From Chryseobacterium culicis (GTDB taxonomy: Bacteria > Bacteroidota > Bacteroidia > Flavobacteriales > Weeksellaceae), in contig NZ_PCPP01000001.1 of assembly GCF_002979755.1 (NCBI RefSeq), forward strand, positions 528,665 to 592,664: a stretch of DNA of 64,000 nt, given 5' to 3'. The notes beneath the pieces are model-generated. The model was given only the letters and a program-made list of their open reading frames with translations. It did no database searches and had not been told where the DNA came from. The stretch's first letter is position 1. Each line of letters starts with the position of its first letter. A program made the translations under genes and the position numbers. Positions 1 through 9,636 of the stretch are shown here, piece by piece.

Positions 1-1164
1 TTTGCATCAGCATCCATCGGATACAATCACCCTTATCTTGTAGAAAGATCAGAGTGGTTAGGAAGAATGGCTGTAAACAAACCTACTTTGGCTGACGTTT
101 ACTCAGAAGAATACGCTCATTTCCTTGAAGTATTCGAAAGAGTGGTTATCCCACAAGAATTACAATATGCGTTCTTTATCGAAGGCGGAACGATGGGCGT
201 TGAAAATGCTATGAAGGCATGCTTCGACTGGAAAACCCGCAAAAACTTTGCAAAAGGACTGGAAACAGAAGCAGGAATCTGTATCCATTTCAAACAGGCT
301 TTCCATGGAAGAAGCGGTTATACTTTAAGCTTAACCAACACTTCTGACCCAAGAAAATACCAATATTTCCCATTGTTCAACTGGCCGAGGATTTTAAATC
401 CAAAATTAAAATTCCCGATTACAGAAGAGAACCTTGAAGAAACTATCAAAAATGAAAACCTTGCGCTGCTTCAGATTGAAGAGGCTATTCTGATGAACCC
501 TGATAAAGTGGCTTGTATCATCATTGAACCTATTCAGGCTGAAGGAGGTGACAATCATTTCAGAGACGAATTCTTATTAGGATTAAGAAGAATCTGTGAT
601 GACAACGAAATCTTACTTATTTTTGATGAAGTTCAGACAGGTATTGCCATTACAGGGAAAATGTGGGCTTTCCAGCATTTTACAGCAAAACCGGATATCA
701 TTTCTTTCGGGAAAAAAGCTCAGGTTTGTGGTGTTTTGGCCAACAAAGAGAAGTTTGATGAAGTTCCGAACAATGTTTTCAGAGAAAGTTCAAGAATCAA
801 TTCTACATTTGGAGGGAACTTTATCGATATGCTTCGTTTCCAACTGGTAATGGAAGTTATCGAAAAAGAAAACCTTGTGGAGAATGCAAGAGTGGTTGGA
901 GATTTCTTATTAGAAAGCTTAAAAGCCATGGCTGAAAAGTATCCTGAAAAAATTTCAAATGCAAGAGGAAGAGGTTTGATGTGTGCCATTGATCTTCCAA
1001 CTGCAGAGCAGAGAAACCACCTGATGAATGAGCTTTTTAACGATGGATTGATTATTCTTCCTTGTGGAGATCAGTCTCTTCGTTTCAGACCTCATTTGAA
1101 TGTTACTAAAGAAGAAATCCAACTTGCTTTAGATAAAATTGAAAACAACATTAATAAAATTTAA
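1..1164 (+). CDS. lat: L-lysine 6-aminotransferase (LAT), 5' end cut by window
   Basis: PLP-dependent class III aminotransferase that moves the epsilon-amino group of lysine to 2-oxoglutarate. The reading frame is open from base 1 (FASASIGYNHP, then the first internal Met at 67), so the true start lies before the window and about 387 residues are visible. Family marks are the IIEPIQAEGGDNHFR stretch, the LIFDEVQTGIA segment that holds the PLP-contacting Asp, and SFGKKAQVCG, where the Schiff-base lysine sits. The text around SFGKKAQVCG and NSTFGGNF is typical of lysine 6-aminotransferases rather than ornithine or GABA enzymes. The gene ends 60 bp before the next one and could be co-transcribed with it. 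Confidence 0.88.
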   Translation, partial: FASASIGYNHPYLVERSEWLGRMAVNKPTLADVYSEEYAHFLEVFERVVIPQELQYAFFIEGGTMGVENAMKACFDWKTRKNFAKGLETEAGICIHFKQAFHGRSGYTLSLTNTSDPRKYQYFPLFNWPRILNPKLKFPITEENLEETIKNENLALLQIEEAILMNPDKVACIIIEPIQAEGGDNHFRDEFLLGLRRICDDNEILLIFDEVQTGIAITGKMWAFQHFTAKPDIISFGKKAQVCGVLANKEKFDEVPNNVFRESSRINSTFGGNFIDMLRFQLVMEVIEKENLVENARVVGDFLLESLKAMAEKYPEKISNARGRGLMCAIDLPTAEQRNHLMNELFNDGLIILPCGDQSLRFRPHLNVTKEEIQLALDKIENNINKI

Positions 1165-1225
1165 AACTCGGGATTTGTAATTTAAAAAAATATATCGTAT
1201 ATTTAGATACTTAAACAGTTAGAAT

Positions 1226-1456
1226 ATGGAAAGAAGTACGAGAGTATCAGTTTATGTAAGTGATAATCCTTCAGAAATTCAGTTGGTTAAGTCTAAATTG
1301 GATGACGCTCAAATTACAAATACCGTTGAAAATAACTATCTTACATTTACTACAACCCCAACAGCTACTTCGCTGAAGGTAATGGTAGATTTGGAAGATG
1401 AAAGAAAAGCATTTGAAATTATTGATGCTTACCTTCAACAAAGTGAAAATCAATAA
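1226..1456 (+). CDS. Small DUF2007-like protein
   Basis: A 76-residue soluble protein with no signal peptide or membrane segment. The pattern (beta strand with VYVSDNPSEIQLVKSKLDDAQI, a second strand pair, then a helix EDERKAFEIIDAYLQQ) resembles the DUF2007 'putative signal transducing protein' fold, a ferredoxin-like alpha-beta domain. The assignment rests on pattern only. It follows the lysine aminotransferase gene and is closed by a strong hairpin terminator, so it is the last gene of that transcription unit. Its function is unknown. Confidence 0.7.
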   Translation: MERSTRVSVYVSDNPSEIQLVKSKLDDAQITNTVENNYLTFTTTPTATSLKVMVDLEDERKAFEIIDAYLQQSENQ

Positions 1457-1488
1457 ACAATTTCATAATTTTAAATTTTACTACTTCG

Positions 1489-1523
1489 AACCGAAAATTA
1501 ATCTTATTAGTTTTCGGTTTTTT
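1489..1523 (+). terminator. Rho-independent terminator
   Basis: AACCGAAAA pairs with TTTTCGGTT around a loop that itself contains TAAT/ATTA, followed by a run of T. It lies 33 bp after the DUF2007-like gene and ends the lat unit. Confidence 0.8.
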
Positions 1524-1632
1524 AATTAATTACAAACCATTAAAAGATGAATGTTTCAAAGATTGAACAAACCAGAAACTATTCTGATTTTTAATTTTTA
1601 CATCATTCAGGCTTTTAATCAAATTTTACCAC

Positions 1633-2145
1633 ATGAATCCAGAGATTAAACTAAGAAAAGCGGAAATTGAAGAAAGGAACATTATTTGGGAAATCATCCA
1701 GCAATCTATCGAAAGAAGAAGACAGGATGGCAGCACCCAATGGCAGAACGGATACCCTAATCTTGGAACCGTAGAAAGTGATATTGCCAAAGGATTCGGA
1801 CATGTTCTGACGGTAGATGGAGAGATTGCTGTGTATGCAGCTTTGATTTTAAATGATGAACCTGCTTACAGTACTATTGAAGGCGCATGGCTGAGTGATG
1901 GTGAATTTGTAGTGGTTCACAGAGTTGCTGTAGATGAAAAATTTGCAGGACAGGGTATGGTGAAAAAGTTTTTTGACCATATCGAAGAATTTACAAAATC
2001 CCATGGAATTCAGAGTATTAAAGTAGATACGAACCATGACAATATTGCTATGTTGAAAATCCTGGAAGGCAGAGGTTATTCTTATTGCGGAGAAGTTCTT
2101 TTAAGAGACGGAATGAGAAAAGCTTTTGAGAAGATTATATTTTAA
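1633..2145 (+). CDS. GNAT-family N-acetyltransferase
   Basis: A 170-residue GNAT acetyltransferase that would transfer acetyl from acetyl-CoA to an amine; the substrate is not known. The acetyl-CoA loop is seen as VHRVAVDEKFAGQGMVKKFF (Q/RxxGxG/A-like motif AGQGMV) about residues 95-115, followed by the VDTNHDNIAMLKILEGRGY segment that is the usual last helix and strand. Near-full length for a single-domain member. It has its own gap on both sides (175 bp upstream, 116 bp downstream) and looks monocistronic. Confidence 0.85.
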   Translation: MNPEIKLRKAEIEERNIIWEIIQQSIERRRQDGSTQWQNGYPNLGTVESDIAKGFGHVLTVDGEIAVYAALILNDEPAYSTIEGAWLSDGEFVVVHRVAVDEKFAGQGMVKKFFDHIEEFTKSHGIQSIKVDTNHDNIAMLKILEGRGYSYCGEVLLRDGMRKAFEKIIF

Positions 2146-2237
2146 GCCAAAAGTTAAATCCTCTTTCATTGAATTTTTAAAACGCCCTGTATTTATAAAC
2201 TCTATCAGGTTTGTTCGTTTGGTTCTGAACTAATTTC

Positions 2238-2245
2238 TACTTTTG
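2238..2245 (+). promoter_or_regulatory. Candidate -7 box of the efflux operon
   Basis: TACTTTTG matches the Bacteroidota TAnnTTTG -7 element 16 bp before the regulator start codon. Two upstream TTTG runs (2210-2213 and 2218-2221) are possible -33 elements, but with slightly long or short spacing. GTTC words recur three times here and GTTCTGAAC is a short dyad, so a repressor site could overlap. Confidence 0.45.
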
Positions 2246-2261
2246 TTCAAATTTTTATATT

Positions 2262-2717
2262 ATGCACCAAAGTATAGAAATTGATGAGAAAATTTTTCAG
2301 GATGCCGTAAAGTTCTATGGCACCGTGTTCAGCTTACCCCCTTTAGCATCGAAAATTTATTCCTACCTTCTTTTTGACTATGAGAAAGTAGGAATTACTT
2401 TTGACGAGTTTGTTGAAGTGTTATCCGCTAGCAAAAGCTCTGTTTCCACCAGTATTTCGTTGCTGTTGAATACCCAGCTTATTGTTGATCATAATAAGAT
2501 GGATGAGCGGAAACGATATTTTTTCATCAATGATGAATACAAAAAAATACGATTCGAGAAAATTGTCCAAAAAATGCAGGACGAACTAAAACTATTAGAT
2601 GATTTAAACAATTTTAAAAAAAGTAAAGACGATGGATACAACGAAAGAATAGAAGTTTACAAAGCACTCTTAAATAAAAACATAGAAAATATACAGGAAT
2701 CTCTTAATAAACTATAA
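2262..2717 (+). CDS. MarR/GbsR-type transcriptional regulator of the efflux operon
   Basis: A 151-residue winged-helix regulator. Residues about 22-90 form the DNA-binding domain, with a recognition helix around LSASKSSVSTSISLLLNTQLI and a wing DERKRYFFIND; the C-terminal third is helical and likely dimerises. The shape resembles GbsR-like members of the MarR superfamily. It is the first gene of the unit, with its stop codon one base before the start of the adaptor gene, which is a common arrangement for local repressors of RND pumps. Repression of this operon is inferred, and the ligand is unknown. Confidence 0.82.
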   Translation: MHQSIEIDEKIFQDAVKFYGTVFSLPPLASKIYSYLLFDYEKVGITFDEFVEVLSASKSSVSTSISLLLNTQLIVDHNKMDERKRYFFINDEYKKIRFEKIVQKMQDELKLLDDLNNFKKSKDDGYNERIEVYKALLNKNIENIQESLNKL

Positions 2718-2718
2718 A

Positions 2719-3906
2719 ATGAATAATAAGCTAGTTATACTTTCCCTTGCAGCGTTTTCACTAACTGCCTGCAAAAAAGAAGCTCCGAAGCAGGATGGTG
2801 CCAAGCCCTATCCGGTTGTTTCCGTGGAGTCGAAAAATATAGTGGGTTATCAGACGTTTCCGGCTACCATTCAGGGTAGGGTAAACAATGATGTACGTGC
2901 AAAAATACAGGGGTATATTACCCAGGTATTGGTAGATGAAGGACAATATGTTACCAAAGGACAGCCTTTGTTCCGTCTGGAAACCAATATTCTGAATGAA
3001 AACGCCGCAGCTTCCAAAGCCGGAATCGGTGCTGCTGCATCCAGTGTGGCTGCTGCTCAGGCTTCTGTAAATGCTGCGCAGGTTGAAGTAAACAAACTAA
3101 AGCCTTTGGTTCAGAAAAATATCATCAGTAACGTTCAATTACAGACTGCTCAGGCTCAGTTGGCTCAGGCTCAGGCACAGTTACAGCAGGCCAATGCTGC
3201 TAAGAGACAAGCTGAAGCCAATTATAAAGGAGTAGAAGCAAATATCGAATATTCCATCATTCGCGCACCTATTTCAGGGGTGATCGGAAGACTTCCTTTA
3301 AAAGTCGGAAGTTTGGTAGGACCGTCTGATCAGACTCCTCTGACAACGATTTCGGATACTTCTGAGATCTTTGCTTATTTCGCAATGAATGAAAAAGCTT
3401 ATTTTGATTTCCTTGAAAAAGCTCCGGGGGCTTCTATGTCTGAGAAAATCAAAAACTTACCAATGGTTGAACTGCAGTTAGCAAATGGTAGCCTATATCC
3501 TGAAAAAGGAAAAATTGAAGCCATTACCGGTCAGATTGATCCTACTACAGGAACCATTCAGTTCAGAGTGGCGTTCTCCAATGCTCAGAAATTATTGAGC
3601 AACGGTAACAGTGGAACCATCAGATTCCCTCAACGTTATGACAATGTTTTGGTCGTTCCTGAAAGTGCTACTTACGAACAACAAGGTATTGTTTACGTAT
3701 ACAAAGTAGAAAAAGGAGATACTGCAAGAAACGTTGTAATTAATGTTATTGACAGAATCGACAATATGGCTCTTGTCAAATCAGGAGTTAATAAAGGTGA
3801 AACTGTTATTGCAGCTGGTATCGGAGGTCTGAAACCGGGAACAGCAGTGAAGCCGAAGCCCATTAAAATGGATAGTCTTGTTCAATCAATAAAACCGAAA
3901 TTCTAA
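2719..3906 (+). CDS. RND efflux periplasmic adaptor (AcrA/MexA type), lipoprotein
   Basis: Membrane fusion protein that links an inner-membrane RND pump to an outer-membrane channel. It begins with a lipoprotein signal, with lipobox LTAC and acylated Cys at residue 18. The lipoyl half-motif DVRAKIQGYITQVLVDEGQYVTKGQPLF is followed by an Ala/Gln-rich coiled-coil hairpin at about residues 95-170, the second lipoyl half (IRAPISGVIGRL) and the beta-barrel and membrane-proximal domains. Its length (395 aa) is normal. Its stop codon overlaps the pump start (TAATG), which implies translational coupling. Confidence 0.95.
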   Translation: MNNKLVILSLAAFSLTACKKEAPKQDGAKPYPVVSVESKNIVGYQTFPATIQGRVNNDVRAKIQGYITQVLVDEGQYVTKGQPLFRLETNILNENAAASKAGIGAAASSVAAAQASVNAAQVEVNKLKPLVQKNIISNVQLQTAQAQLAQAQAQLQQANAAKRQAEANYKGVEANIEYSIIRAPISGVIGRLPLKVGSLVGPSDQTPLTTISDTSEIFAYFAMNEKAYFDFLEKAPGASMSEKIKNLPMVELQLANGSLYPEKGKIEAITGQIDPTTGTIQFRVAFSNAQKLLSNGNSGTIRFPQRYDNVLVVPESATYEQQGIVYVYKVEKGDTARNVVINVIDRIDNMALVKSGVNKGETVIAAGIGGLKPGTAVKPKPIKMDSLVQSIKPKF

Positions 3907-6900
3907 TGATAAAAAACTTTATTAACAGACCGGTTTTATCTACCGTAATCTCAATTTTGATTGTGATTCTCGGTGTGCTAGGACTGATCTCGTTACCGGT
4001 TACACAGTATCCGGACATCGCACCTCCTACGGTGAGTGTTTCCGCAAACTATACGGGAGCCAACGCTGAGACGGTGATGAAAAGTGTAGTGGTGCCTTTG
4101 GAAGAACAGATCAACGGGGTGGAAGGAATGGATTATATTACTTCCAGTGCCGGAAACGATGGTTCTGCCCAAATCCAGGTTTTCTTTAAACAAGGAATTG
4201 ATCCGGATATTGCAGCGGTAAACGTACAGAACCGTGTCGCAAGAGCAACACCACTTCTTCCATCCGAAGTAACGAGATCGGGAGTTGTTACCCAGAAGCA
4301 GCAGACAAGTGCCTTGATGTATATGTCTTTCTATTCTGAAAATAAAGATCTGGATGACGTATATCTTCAGAACTTTTTGAATATTAATATTATTCCAAAC
4401 CTGAAAAGGGTAAATGGTGTAGGGGATGCCAACGTTTTCGGAGGTAAAAACTACTCGATGAGAATCTGGCTGGATCCGGCAAAAATGGCTGCCTACAGTG
4501 TGACTCCTACGGATGTTACCAATGCCATCAACGAGCAGAGTAGAGAAGCGGCTGCAGGTTCAATTGGCCAGAACAGTGGAAGTTCTTTTGAATATATCAT
4601 CAAATATGTAGGTAAATTCAACGATAAAGAACAATACGATAATATCATCATTAAATCTCTTGCAAACGGACAAAACCTGATGCTGAAAGACGTTGCTAAG
4701 GTAGAACTGGCAGGTCAGTCTTACACGGGAATCGGGGAAAACGGAAACAATCCTTCCATCAGTATGGGGATCTTCCAGACTCCGGGATCCAATGCACAGG
4801 AGATTATTAAAAATATCAAAACTTATCTGAAATCAGCAGAAGGTACTTTCCCTAAAGGAATTAAATATACCTTTAACTTTGATACCAATGAATTCCTTGA
4901 AGCTTCTATTGAAAAGGTAGTGCATACCCTGATTGAAGCATTCATCTTAGTATTTATTGTTGTATATATTTTCCTTCAGGATTTCAGATCTACCCTGATT
5001 CCGGCTATTGCAGTTCCGGTATCTATTGTAGGGGCGTTCTTCTTCCTGAATCTTTTCGGATATTCATTAAACCTATTGACCCTTTTTGCATTGGTACTTG
5101 CCATTGGTATTGTGGTGGATGACGCCATTGTGGTCGTCGAGGCCGTCCATGCGAAGATGGAGCACGGTATTTCCGATGCGAAAAAAGCTACGGTGGAAGC
5201 AATGGATGAAATTACAGGAGCCATTATCTCTATTACCTTGGTAATGGCAGCGGTATTTATCCCTGTGACGTTTATTACAGGTCCTACTGGGGTATTCTAC
5301 CAACAGTTTGGTATTACGCTGATCATTGCAATCATTATCTCAGCAATTAATGCATTAACACTGAGTCCGGTTTTATGTTCATTATTCCTGAAACCTCACG
5401 ATGCACATCATGCAGAGTATAAGAATTTAAACCTTCTACAGAAGTTTTTCTATAAGTTCAATATAGCTTTTAAAACTACAACTGAACGTTACGGAAGAGG
5501 GTTTGTATTTTTGTTAAGACATAAATGGGTAACCCTTATTATTTTCGCTGTTACCGGAGGTATTTTATTCTGGGCAAGCAGCAGTATGAAGAAAGGGTTT
5601 GTACCTACGGAAGACAGAGGAATTATCTTTACCGATGTTCAGCTTCCTCCGGGAGCCTCTATGGAGAGAACTTATAATGCCTTGAAAACACTTCAGGCTA
5701 AAGCATTGAAAGTGCCGGGAGTTCAGAACGTAACGATTTCTACAGGGAGAGGATTCTTGTCCGGAAACGGAAGTAACAACGGTCTTGCCTTTGTAAAACT
5801 AAAACCATTCGAAGAAAGAAAAAAAGATGGTCAGACTTCTGAAGATATTACCAAAAAATTATTTGGAATTGTAGGATCTGTACCTGATGCAAAAGTGGTA
5901 TTCTTCCAACCTCCAAGTGTACCAGGATTTGGTAACAGTGCCGGTTTTGAAATGGTATTGCTGGATAAATCAGGTGGAGAATATGCCGATCTGGATAATA
6001 AAACCAATGAATTCATCGGTAAGCTGATGCAGAGACCGGAAATTCAGTTTGCGCAGACCTCTTTCAATACAAAATATCCTCAGTATCAGATGGAAATTAA
6101 TGTTCCTTTGAGCAAGCAGCTTGGAGTTTCTGTAAATGATATTCTGGCAACCATGCAAGGGTATATCGGAGGTGTTTATACCGCTGACTTTACCAAGTAT
6201 GGGAAACAGTTCAGAGTAATGGTGCAGGCTCTTCCTGAAAACAGAAAGAACATTGAAAATCTGAACGAACTTTATATAAGAACAGGTTCAGGGATCATGT
6301 CTCCGATTTCACAGTTTGTAACATTGACAAAAGCCTACGGACCACAATCTGTAAGCCGTTATAACCTCTTTACTTCAGTGAAAGTGACAGGAGCCAACTC
6401 TGACGGATACAGCTCCGGAGATGCTATTGCCGCTGTACAGCAGGTTGCTGAAGAAACGCTGAATCAAAACTATGCGGTAGAATTTACCGGGTTGACCAGA
6501 GAAGAATTAAATTCAGGATCTCAGACCCTTCTGATCTTCGGGTTGAGTTTGGTCTTTGTTTACTTTATCCTTTCTGCACAGTATGAAAGTTATATTCTTC
6601 CGCTGATTGTTGTAATTTCCCTTCCTCTTGGGGTAATGGGAGCTTATTTCGGGCAGAAGATAATGGGCTTGGAAAATAATATTTATTTCCAGATTGCCCT
6701 GATCATGCTTGTTGGACTACTGGCGAAAAATGCAATCCTTATTGTTGAATTTGCTGTTCAGAGAAGGCATCATGGCGAAACGATTGTCATGTCAGCCATC
6801 AATGCAGCGAAGGCCAGAGTGAGACCTATTTTAATGACATCGTTTGCCTTTATCTTCGGTTTATTGCCGTTAGTTTTGGCCAGTGGAATTGGTGCAGTAG

Positions 6901-7052
6901 GTAACAGATCTATTGCGACAGGTGCAGCAATTGGACTATTGATAGGAACGGTTTTAGGATTATTTGTTATTCCGGTATTGTATGTCATCTTTGAGACATT
7001 ACAGGAAAAAATTAAGCCTATCAAAAAAGAAGATATCAATTTAGCAGAATAA
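3906..7052 (+). CDS. RND multidrug efflux pump, HAE1/AcrB type
   Basis: Inner-membrane drug/proton antiporter of 1048 residues, full length for the hydrophobe/amphiphile efflux-1 family. The N-terminal MIKNFINRPVLSTVISI and the two repeats of large periplasmic loops are typical. The proton-relay aspartates are present as D405-D406 in IGIVVDDAIVVVEAV, and the partner lysine K941 is seen in LLAKNAILIVEFA. GFVPTEDRG and the porter-domain text are conserved. It sits between adaptor and outer-membrane channel genes, making a complete tripartite set. Substrates cannot be told from the sequence. Confidence 0.96.
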   Translation: MIKNFINRPVLSTVISILIVILGVLGLISLPVTQYPDIAPPTVSVSANYTGANAETVMKSVVVPLEEQINGVEGMDYITSSAGNDGSAQIQVFFKQGIDPDIAAVNVQNRVARATPLLPSEVTRSGVVTQKQQTSALMYMSFYSENKDLDDVYLQNFLNINIIPNLKRVNGVGDANVFGGKNYSMRIWLDPAKMAAYSVTPTDVTNAINEQSREAAAGSIGQNSGSSFEYIIKYVGKFNDKEQYDNIIIKSLANGQNLMLKDVAKVELAGQSYTGIGENGNNPSISMGIFQTPGSNAQEIIKNIKTYLKSAEGTFPKGIKYTFNFDTNEFLEASIEKVVHTLIEAFILVFIVVYIFLQDFRSTLIPAIAVPVSIVGAFFFLNLFGYSLNLLTLFALVLAIGIVVDDAIVVVEAVHAKMEHGISDAKKATVEAMDEITGAIISITLVMAAVFIPVTFITGPTGVFYQQFGITLIIAIIISAINALTLSPVLCSLFLKPHDAHHAEYKNLNLLQKFFYKFNIAFKTTTERYGRGFVFLLRHKWVTLIIFAVTGGILFWASSSMKKGFVPTEDRGIIFTDVQLPPGASMERTYNALKTLQAKALKVPGVQNVTISTGRGFLSGNGSNNGLAFVKLKPFEERKKDGQTSEDITKKLFGIVGSVPDAKVVFFQPPSVPGFGNSAGFEMVLLDKSGGEYADLDNKTNEFIGKLMQRPEIQFAQTSFNTKYPQYQMEINVPLSKQLGVSVNDILATMQGYIGGVYTADFTKYGKQFRVMVQALPENRKNIENLNELYIRTGSGIMSPISQFVTLTKAYGPQSVSRYNLFTSVKVTGANSDGYSSGDAIAAVQQVAEETLNQNYAVEFTGLTREELNSGSQTLLIFGLSLVFVYFILSAQYESYILPLIVVISLPLGVMGAYFGQKIMGLENNIYFQIALIMLVGLLAKNAILIVEFAVQRRHHGETIVMSAINAAKARVRPILMTSFAFIFGLLPLVLASGIGAVGNRSIATGAAIGLLIGTVLGLFVIPVLYVIFETLQEKIKPIKKEDINLAE

Positions 7053-7056
7053 AATT

Positions 7057-7140
7057 AATTAGAGAAGTTAGAAGTTAGATATTTAGAATTTAGTCTAAAA
7101 CCCTATCTAACTTCTAGCCTCTAACATCTAATTTCTAATT
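7057..7140. repeat. AT-rich imperfect inverted repeat between pump and channel genes
   Basis: GAAGTTAGAAGTTAGAT on the left is mirrored by ATCTAACTTCTAGCC on the right, with further TAGA/TCTA words outside and inside the arms. The element fills nearly all of the 95-bp gap inside the operon and could fold into a long hairpin in the transcript. It looks like a dispersed intergenic repeat, but no second copy is in the window. Confidence 0.6.
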
Positions 7141-7147
7141 TTAAATA

Positions 7148-8563
7148 ATGAAGAGTTTATTAAACATCATAAAAGGAATCACTTTTTCAGTGTTCATACT
7201 CGGAGCCATCTCATCTTGTATGGCAAGAAAAGAATATGAAAGACCGAAGAACGTTGTAGACGAAAAGCTGTTCCGTACAGATATGCTTCCTTCAGACAGT
7301 GCCAGTATCGCAGATATTTCATGGAAAGAAATATTTACTGATCCGATACTGCAGGGGCATATTTCTAAGGCGCTGGAAAATAATCTTGATATCAGAATTG
7401 CCCTGGAAAGTATTAATTCCGCAGAAGCTTATCTGAAGCAAAGCAAAGCGGCATATCAGCCGACACTTTCTGTAGGACCCAACTATACGTTTCAGACCCA
7501 GTCTATCAATACACAGTTTGGGCAGATTATCGGATCAAGACGTTATGTGAACCAGTTTGACATTACAGCCAGTATCGGATGGGAAGCTGATATCTGGGGG
7601 AAATTAAAAGCACAGGAAAAAGCACAGTTAGCGACTTATTTAGGAACTGTTGCTGCCCATAAAGCGGTAAAAAGCAGTCTTGTTTCATCCATTGCTTCTG
7701 CCTATTATCAGTTGCTTACTTTTGATGCCCAGAAGAAAATTATCACGGAAACCATCGCTGTACGTGAGAAAAACTTAGAGACTACAAAAGCACTGAAGAT
7801 TTCCGGAACGGTAACAGAAGTCGCAGTACAACAAAGCGAGGCGCTTGTTTTCAATGCCAAATCATTATTGATTGATATTGATACACAGATCCAGCTGCTT
7901 GAAAACACGATGAGTCTTTTAATGGGTGAGTCTTCTCATTCTATTGAAAGATCTACTCTGGAAGGACAAAAGCTTCCGATCGATTTGAAACTGGGATATC
8001 CGACCCAGCTTCTGGCTAATCGTCCCGATGTAATGAGAGCAGAATTTAACTTAATGAATGCTTTCCAAATGACGAATGCAGCCAAAGCGCAGTTTTATCC
8101 TACGTTAAAATTAACAGGGAGTGGAGGGCTTCAGTCTGTAGATATTGACCACTTATTCAGTGTAAATTCATTGTTTGCCAATGTAGTGGCAGGACTTGCC
8201 CAACCAATTCTGAACAAGAGACAGATCCAGACCAACTATGACGTAAGTCTTGCCAATCAGGAAACGGCTTATCTGAACTTCAGAAAAACAGTACTTACTG
8301 CTGGAAAAGAAGTTTCAGATGCTATCAGAGTTTTCTCTGTACAGGATTCATTTATTGAATTAAAACAGCATGAGCTGGATGCCTACAAAAAATCGGTTGA
8401 CTATTCTCAGGAATTGGTAAACTATGGTATGGCTAACTATCTTGAAGTGTTGAATGCAAGCGTAAATTCATTGAATGCAGAATTGAACATTTCCAATGCA
8501 AGATACAGTAAAATGAAAGCTGCTGTAGAGCTTTATCAGGCTTTAGGCGGAGGCTGGAAGTAG
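7148..8563 (+). CDS. TolC-like outer-membrane efflux lipoprotein (NodT/OprM type)
   Basis: Outer-membrane channel of the tripartite pump, 471 residues. A lipoprotein leader ends at SSCMARKEYERP. Two OEP repeats are visible: the first around residues 60-270 (ENNLDIRIALESINSAEAYLKQSKAAYQPTLSVGPNYTF), the second around 275-471 beginning LANRPDVMRAEFNLMNA. The LLANRPD motif and the final ALGGGW are hallmarks of the NodT subfamily. It is the last gene of the efflux unit and is followed by a clear terminator. Confidence 0.94.
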   Translation: MKSLLNIIKGITFSVFILGAISSCMARKEYERPKNVVDEKLFRTDMLPSDSASIADISWKEIFTDPILQGHISKALENNLDIRIALESINSAEAYLKQSKAAYQPTLSVGPNYTFQTQSINTQFGQIIGSRRYVNQFDITASIGWEADIWGKLKAQEKAQLATYLGTVAAHKAVKSSLVSSIASAYYQLLTFDAQKKIITETIAVREKNLETTKALKISGTVTEVAVQQSEALVFNAKSLLIDIDTQIQLLENTMSLLMGESSHSIERSTLEGQKLPIDLKLGYPTQLLANRPDVMRAEFNLMNAFQMTNAAKAQFYPTLKLTGSGGLQSVDIDHLFSVNSLFANVVAGLAQPILNKRQIQTNYDVSLANQETAYLNFRKTVLTAGKEVSDAIRVFSVQDSFIELKQHELDAYKKSVDYSQELVNYGMANYLEVLNASVNSLNAELNISNARYSKMKAAVELYQALGGGWK

Positions 8564-8587
8564 CCGTGTTTTGTAATATAATATCAT

Positions 8588-8622
8588 AAAAACGTATGTC
8601 AGTAATGGCATACGTTTTTTAT
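8588..8622 (+). terminator. Terminator of the efflux operon
   Basis: AAAACGTATG pairs with CATACGTTTT around TCAGTAATGG-type loop sequence and is followed by T residues, 24 bp after the channel gene. Confidence 0.85.
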
Positions 8623-8701
8623 TTACAAACATCCAAAAAGTTATAGTGGATCAGAATTCACGGATAAAAGTAAATGATTCAGGTGTAAAAGACCATAAAA
8701 A

Positions 8702-8726
8702 TGGCCGGAATAAAATCCCCCGGCCA
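8702..8726 (-). terminator. Terminator of the protease gene
   Basis: TGGCCGG and CCGGCCA form a GC-rich stem; on the minus strand it is followed by TTTTTA. It lies 23 bp past the stop codon of the minus-strand protease gene. Confidence 0.8.
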
Positions 8727-8748
8727 CGATTAATTTTATACTCTTTTT

Positions 8749-9636
8749 CTATTGTACATATGCTACATAAGATTCATTAATAGCTCCCTTGGTAGTCTTG
8801 GCAAAGAATGCATAGTTTATCCAGAAAAATCCATTGTCTCCCCATGTTGTCCCCCAGGAATTTTGTACTTTAAAGGCTTGTTTAGCATCGTCATAACCCA
8901 CTACGCAAATAGCATGCCCACCTCTTACAGCACCAGAATGGCTTTTCCATATCCAATTGTTTGCTGAACTTAAATTATCAAAGCTTCCATCTACCGTAAC
9001 GGCAATGATAATTGGTAAATTCATACTTAGAAGGGTCTTTACATTATTGATATTTGTTTTATCTACAGTAGCCCATGTTGTAAATTTATGCGTACTCGCT
9101 GCACTTTTTTGAGTGTCATTGGGTTGTGTAGAGCACTCAACATCTGTATAAGGCATTTCATTCCAGCTGCACACTCCTTGATCTTTTATTAAATTTAATC
9201 CACGGGATACATAAGTTCCATTAGGGCAGCTGCTTAATTTTATTTGATTATATACGTATTCTGGACTTCTTGGATTAGTTATCCCTTTAAAATTATGCTC
9301 CAGAGTACTTGCAGCAGCATACGCTGTAGCAAAAGCAACGCATGAACCTTCCTGTCCCTGATTTATTATTGGAGGAGTGTTTGGTATGCTGTAACTTGAC
9401 GGAATTGTAGCTGCTACAGTAATTGCTGATTTACCTTTAAATTTCATTGTTAATGCTTCTATATCAGCTTTAGCAAATGAATCGTAGGTTTTCTCATCTA
9501 CTAATACAGCTCCTAATGAACGCATTGCTTGATTTTCTTTGTTAGGCTGCTGAGTGTTTTGCTCTTCTTCATTTCTGTTACATGAAGACAGGGATAGCAT
9601 TCCCAATACGATAGCGAATAATTTTAGATTTTTCAT
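8749..9636 (-). CDS. Papain-family (C1A) cysteine protease, lipoprotein
   Basis: Predicted outer-membrane or surface lipoprotein of 295 residues with lipobox LSSC (Cys19). The papain core runs from about residue 85 to the end. Oxyanion Gln93 and nucleophile Cys99 lie in INQGQEGSCVAFATAYA, the catalytic His is His241 in GGHAICVVGYDD, and the Asn is Asn259 in VQNSWGTTWGDNGF. All four catalytic residues are therefore present, so it should be active. The propeptide between residues 20 and 80 is short for the family. It is transcribed alone, opposite to its neighbours, with a 520-bp AT-rich gap behind its start. The target is unknown. Confidence 0.92.
   Translation of the reverse strand: MKNLKLFAIVLGMLSLSSCNRNEEEQNTQQPNKENQAMRSLGAVLVDEKTYDSFAKADIEALTMKFKGKSAITVAATIPSSYSIPNTPPIINQGQEGSCVAFATAYAAASTLEHNFKGITNPRSPEYVYNQIKLSSCPNGTYVSRGLNLIKDQGVCSWNEMPYTDVECSTQPNDTQKSAASTHKFTTWATVDKTNINNVKTLLSMNLPIIIAVTVDGSFDNLSSANNWIWKSHSGAVRGGHAICVVGYDDAKQAFKVQNSWGTTWGDNGFFWINYAFFAKTTKGAINESYVAYVQ

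Noticed and set aside
8601..8618. Possible operator near the efflux channel stop codon
   Set aside because: The dyad is followed by T residues and sits right after the gene, so terminator is the better call.
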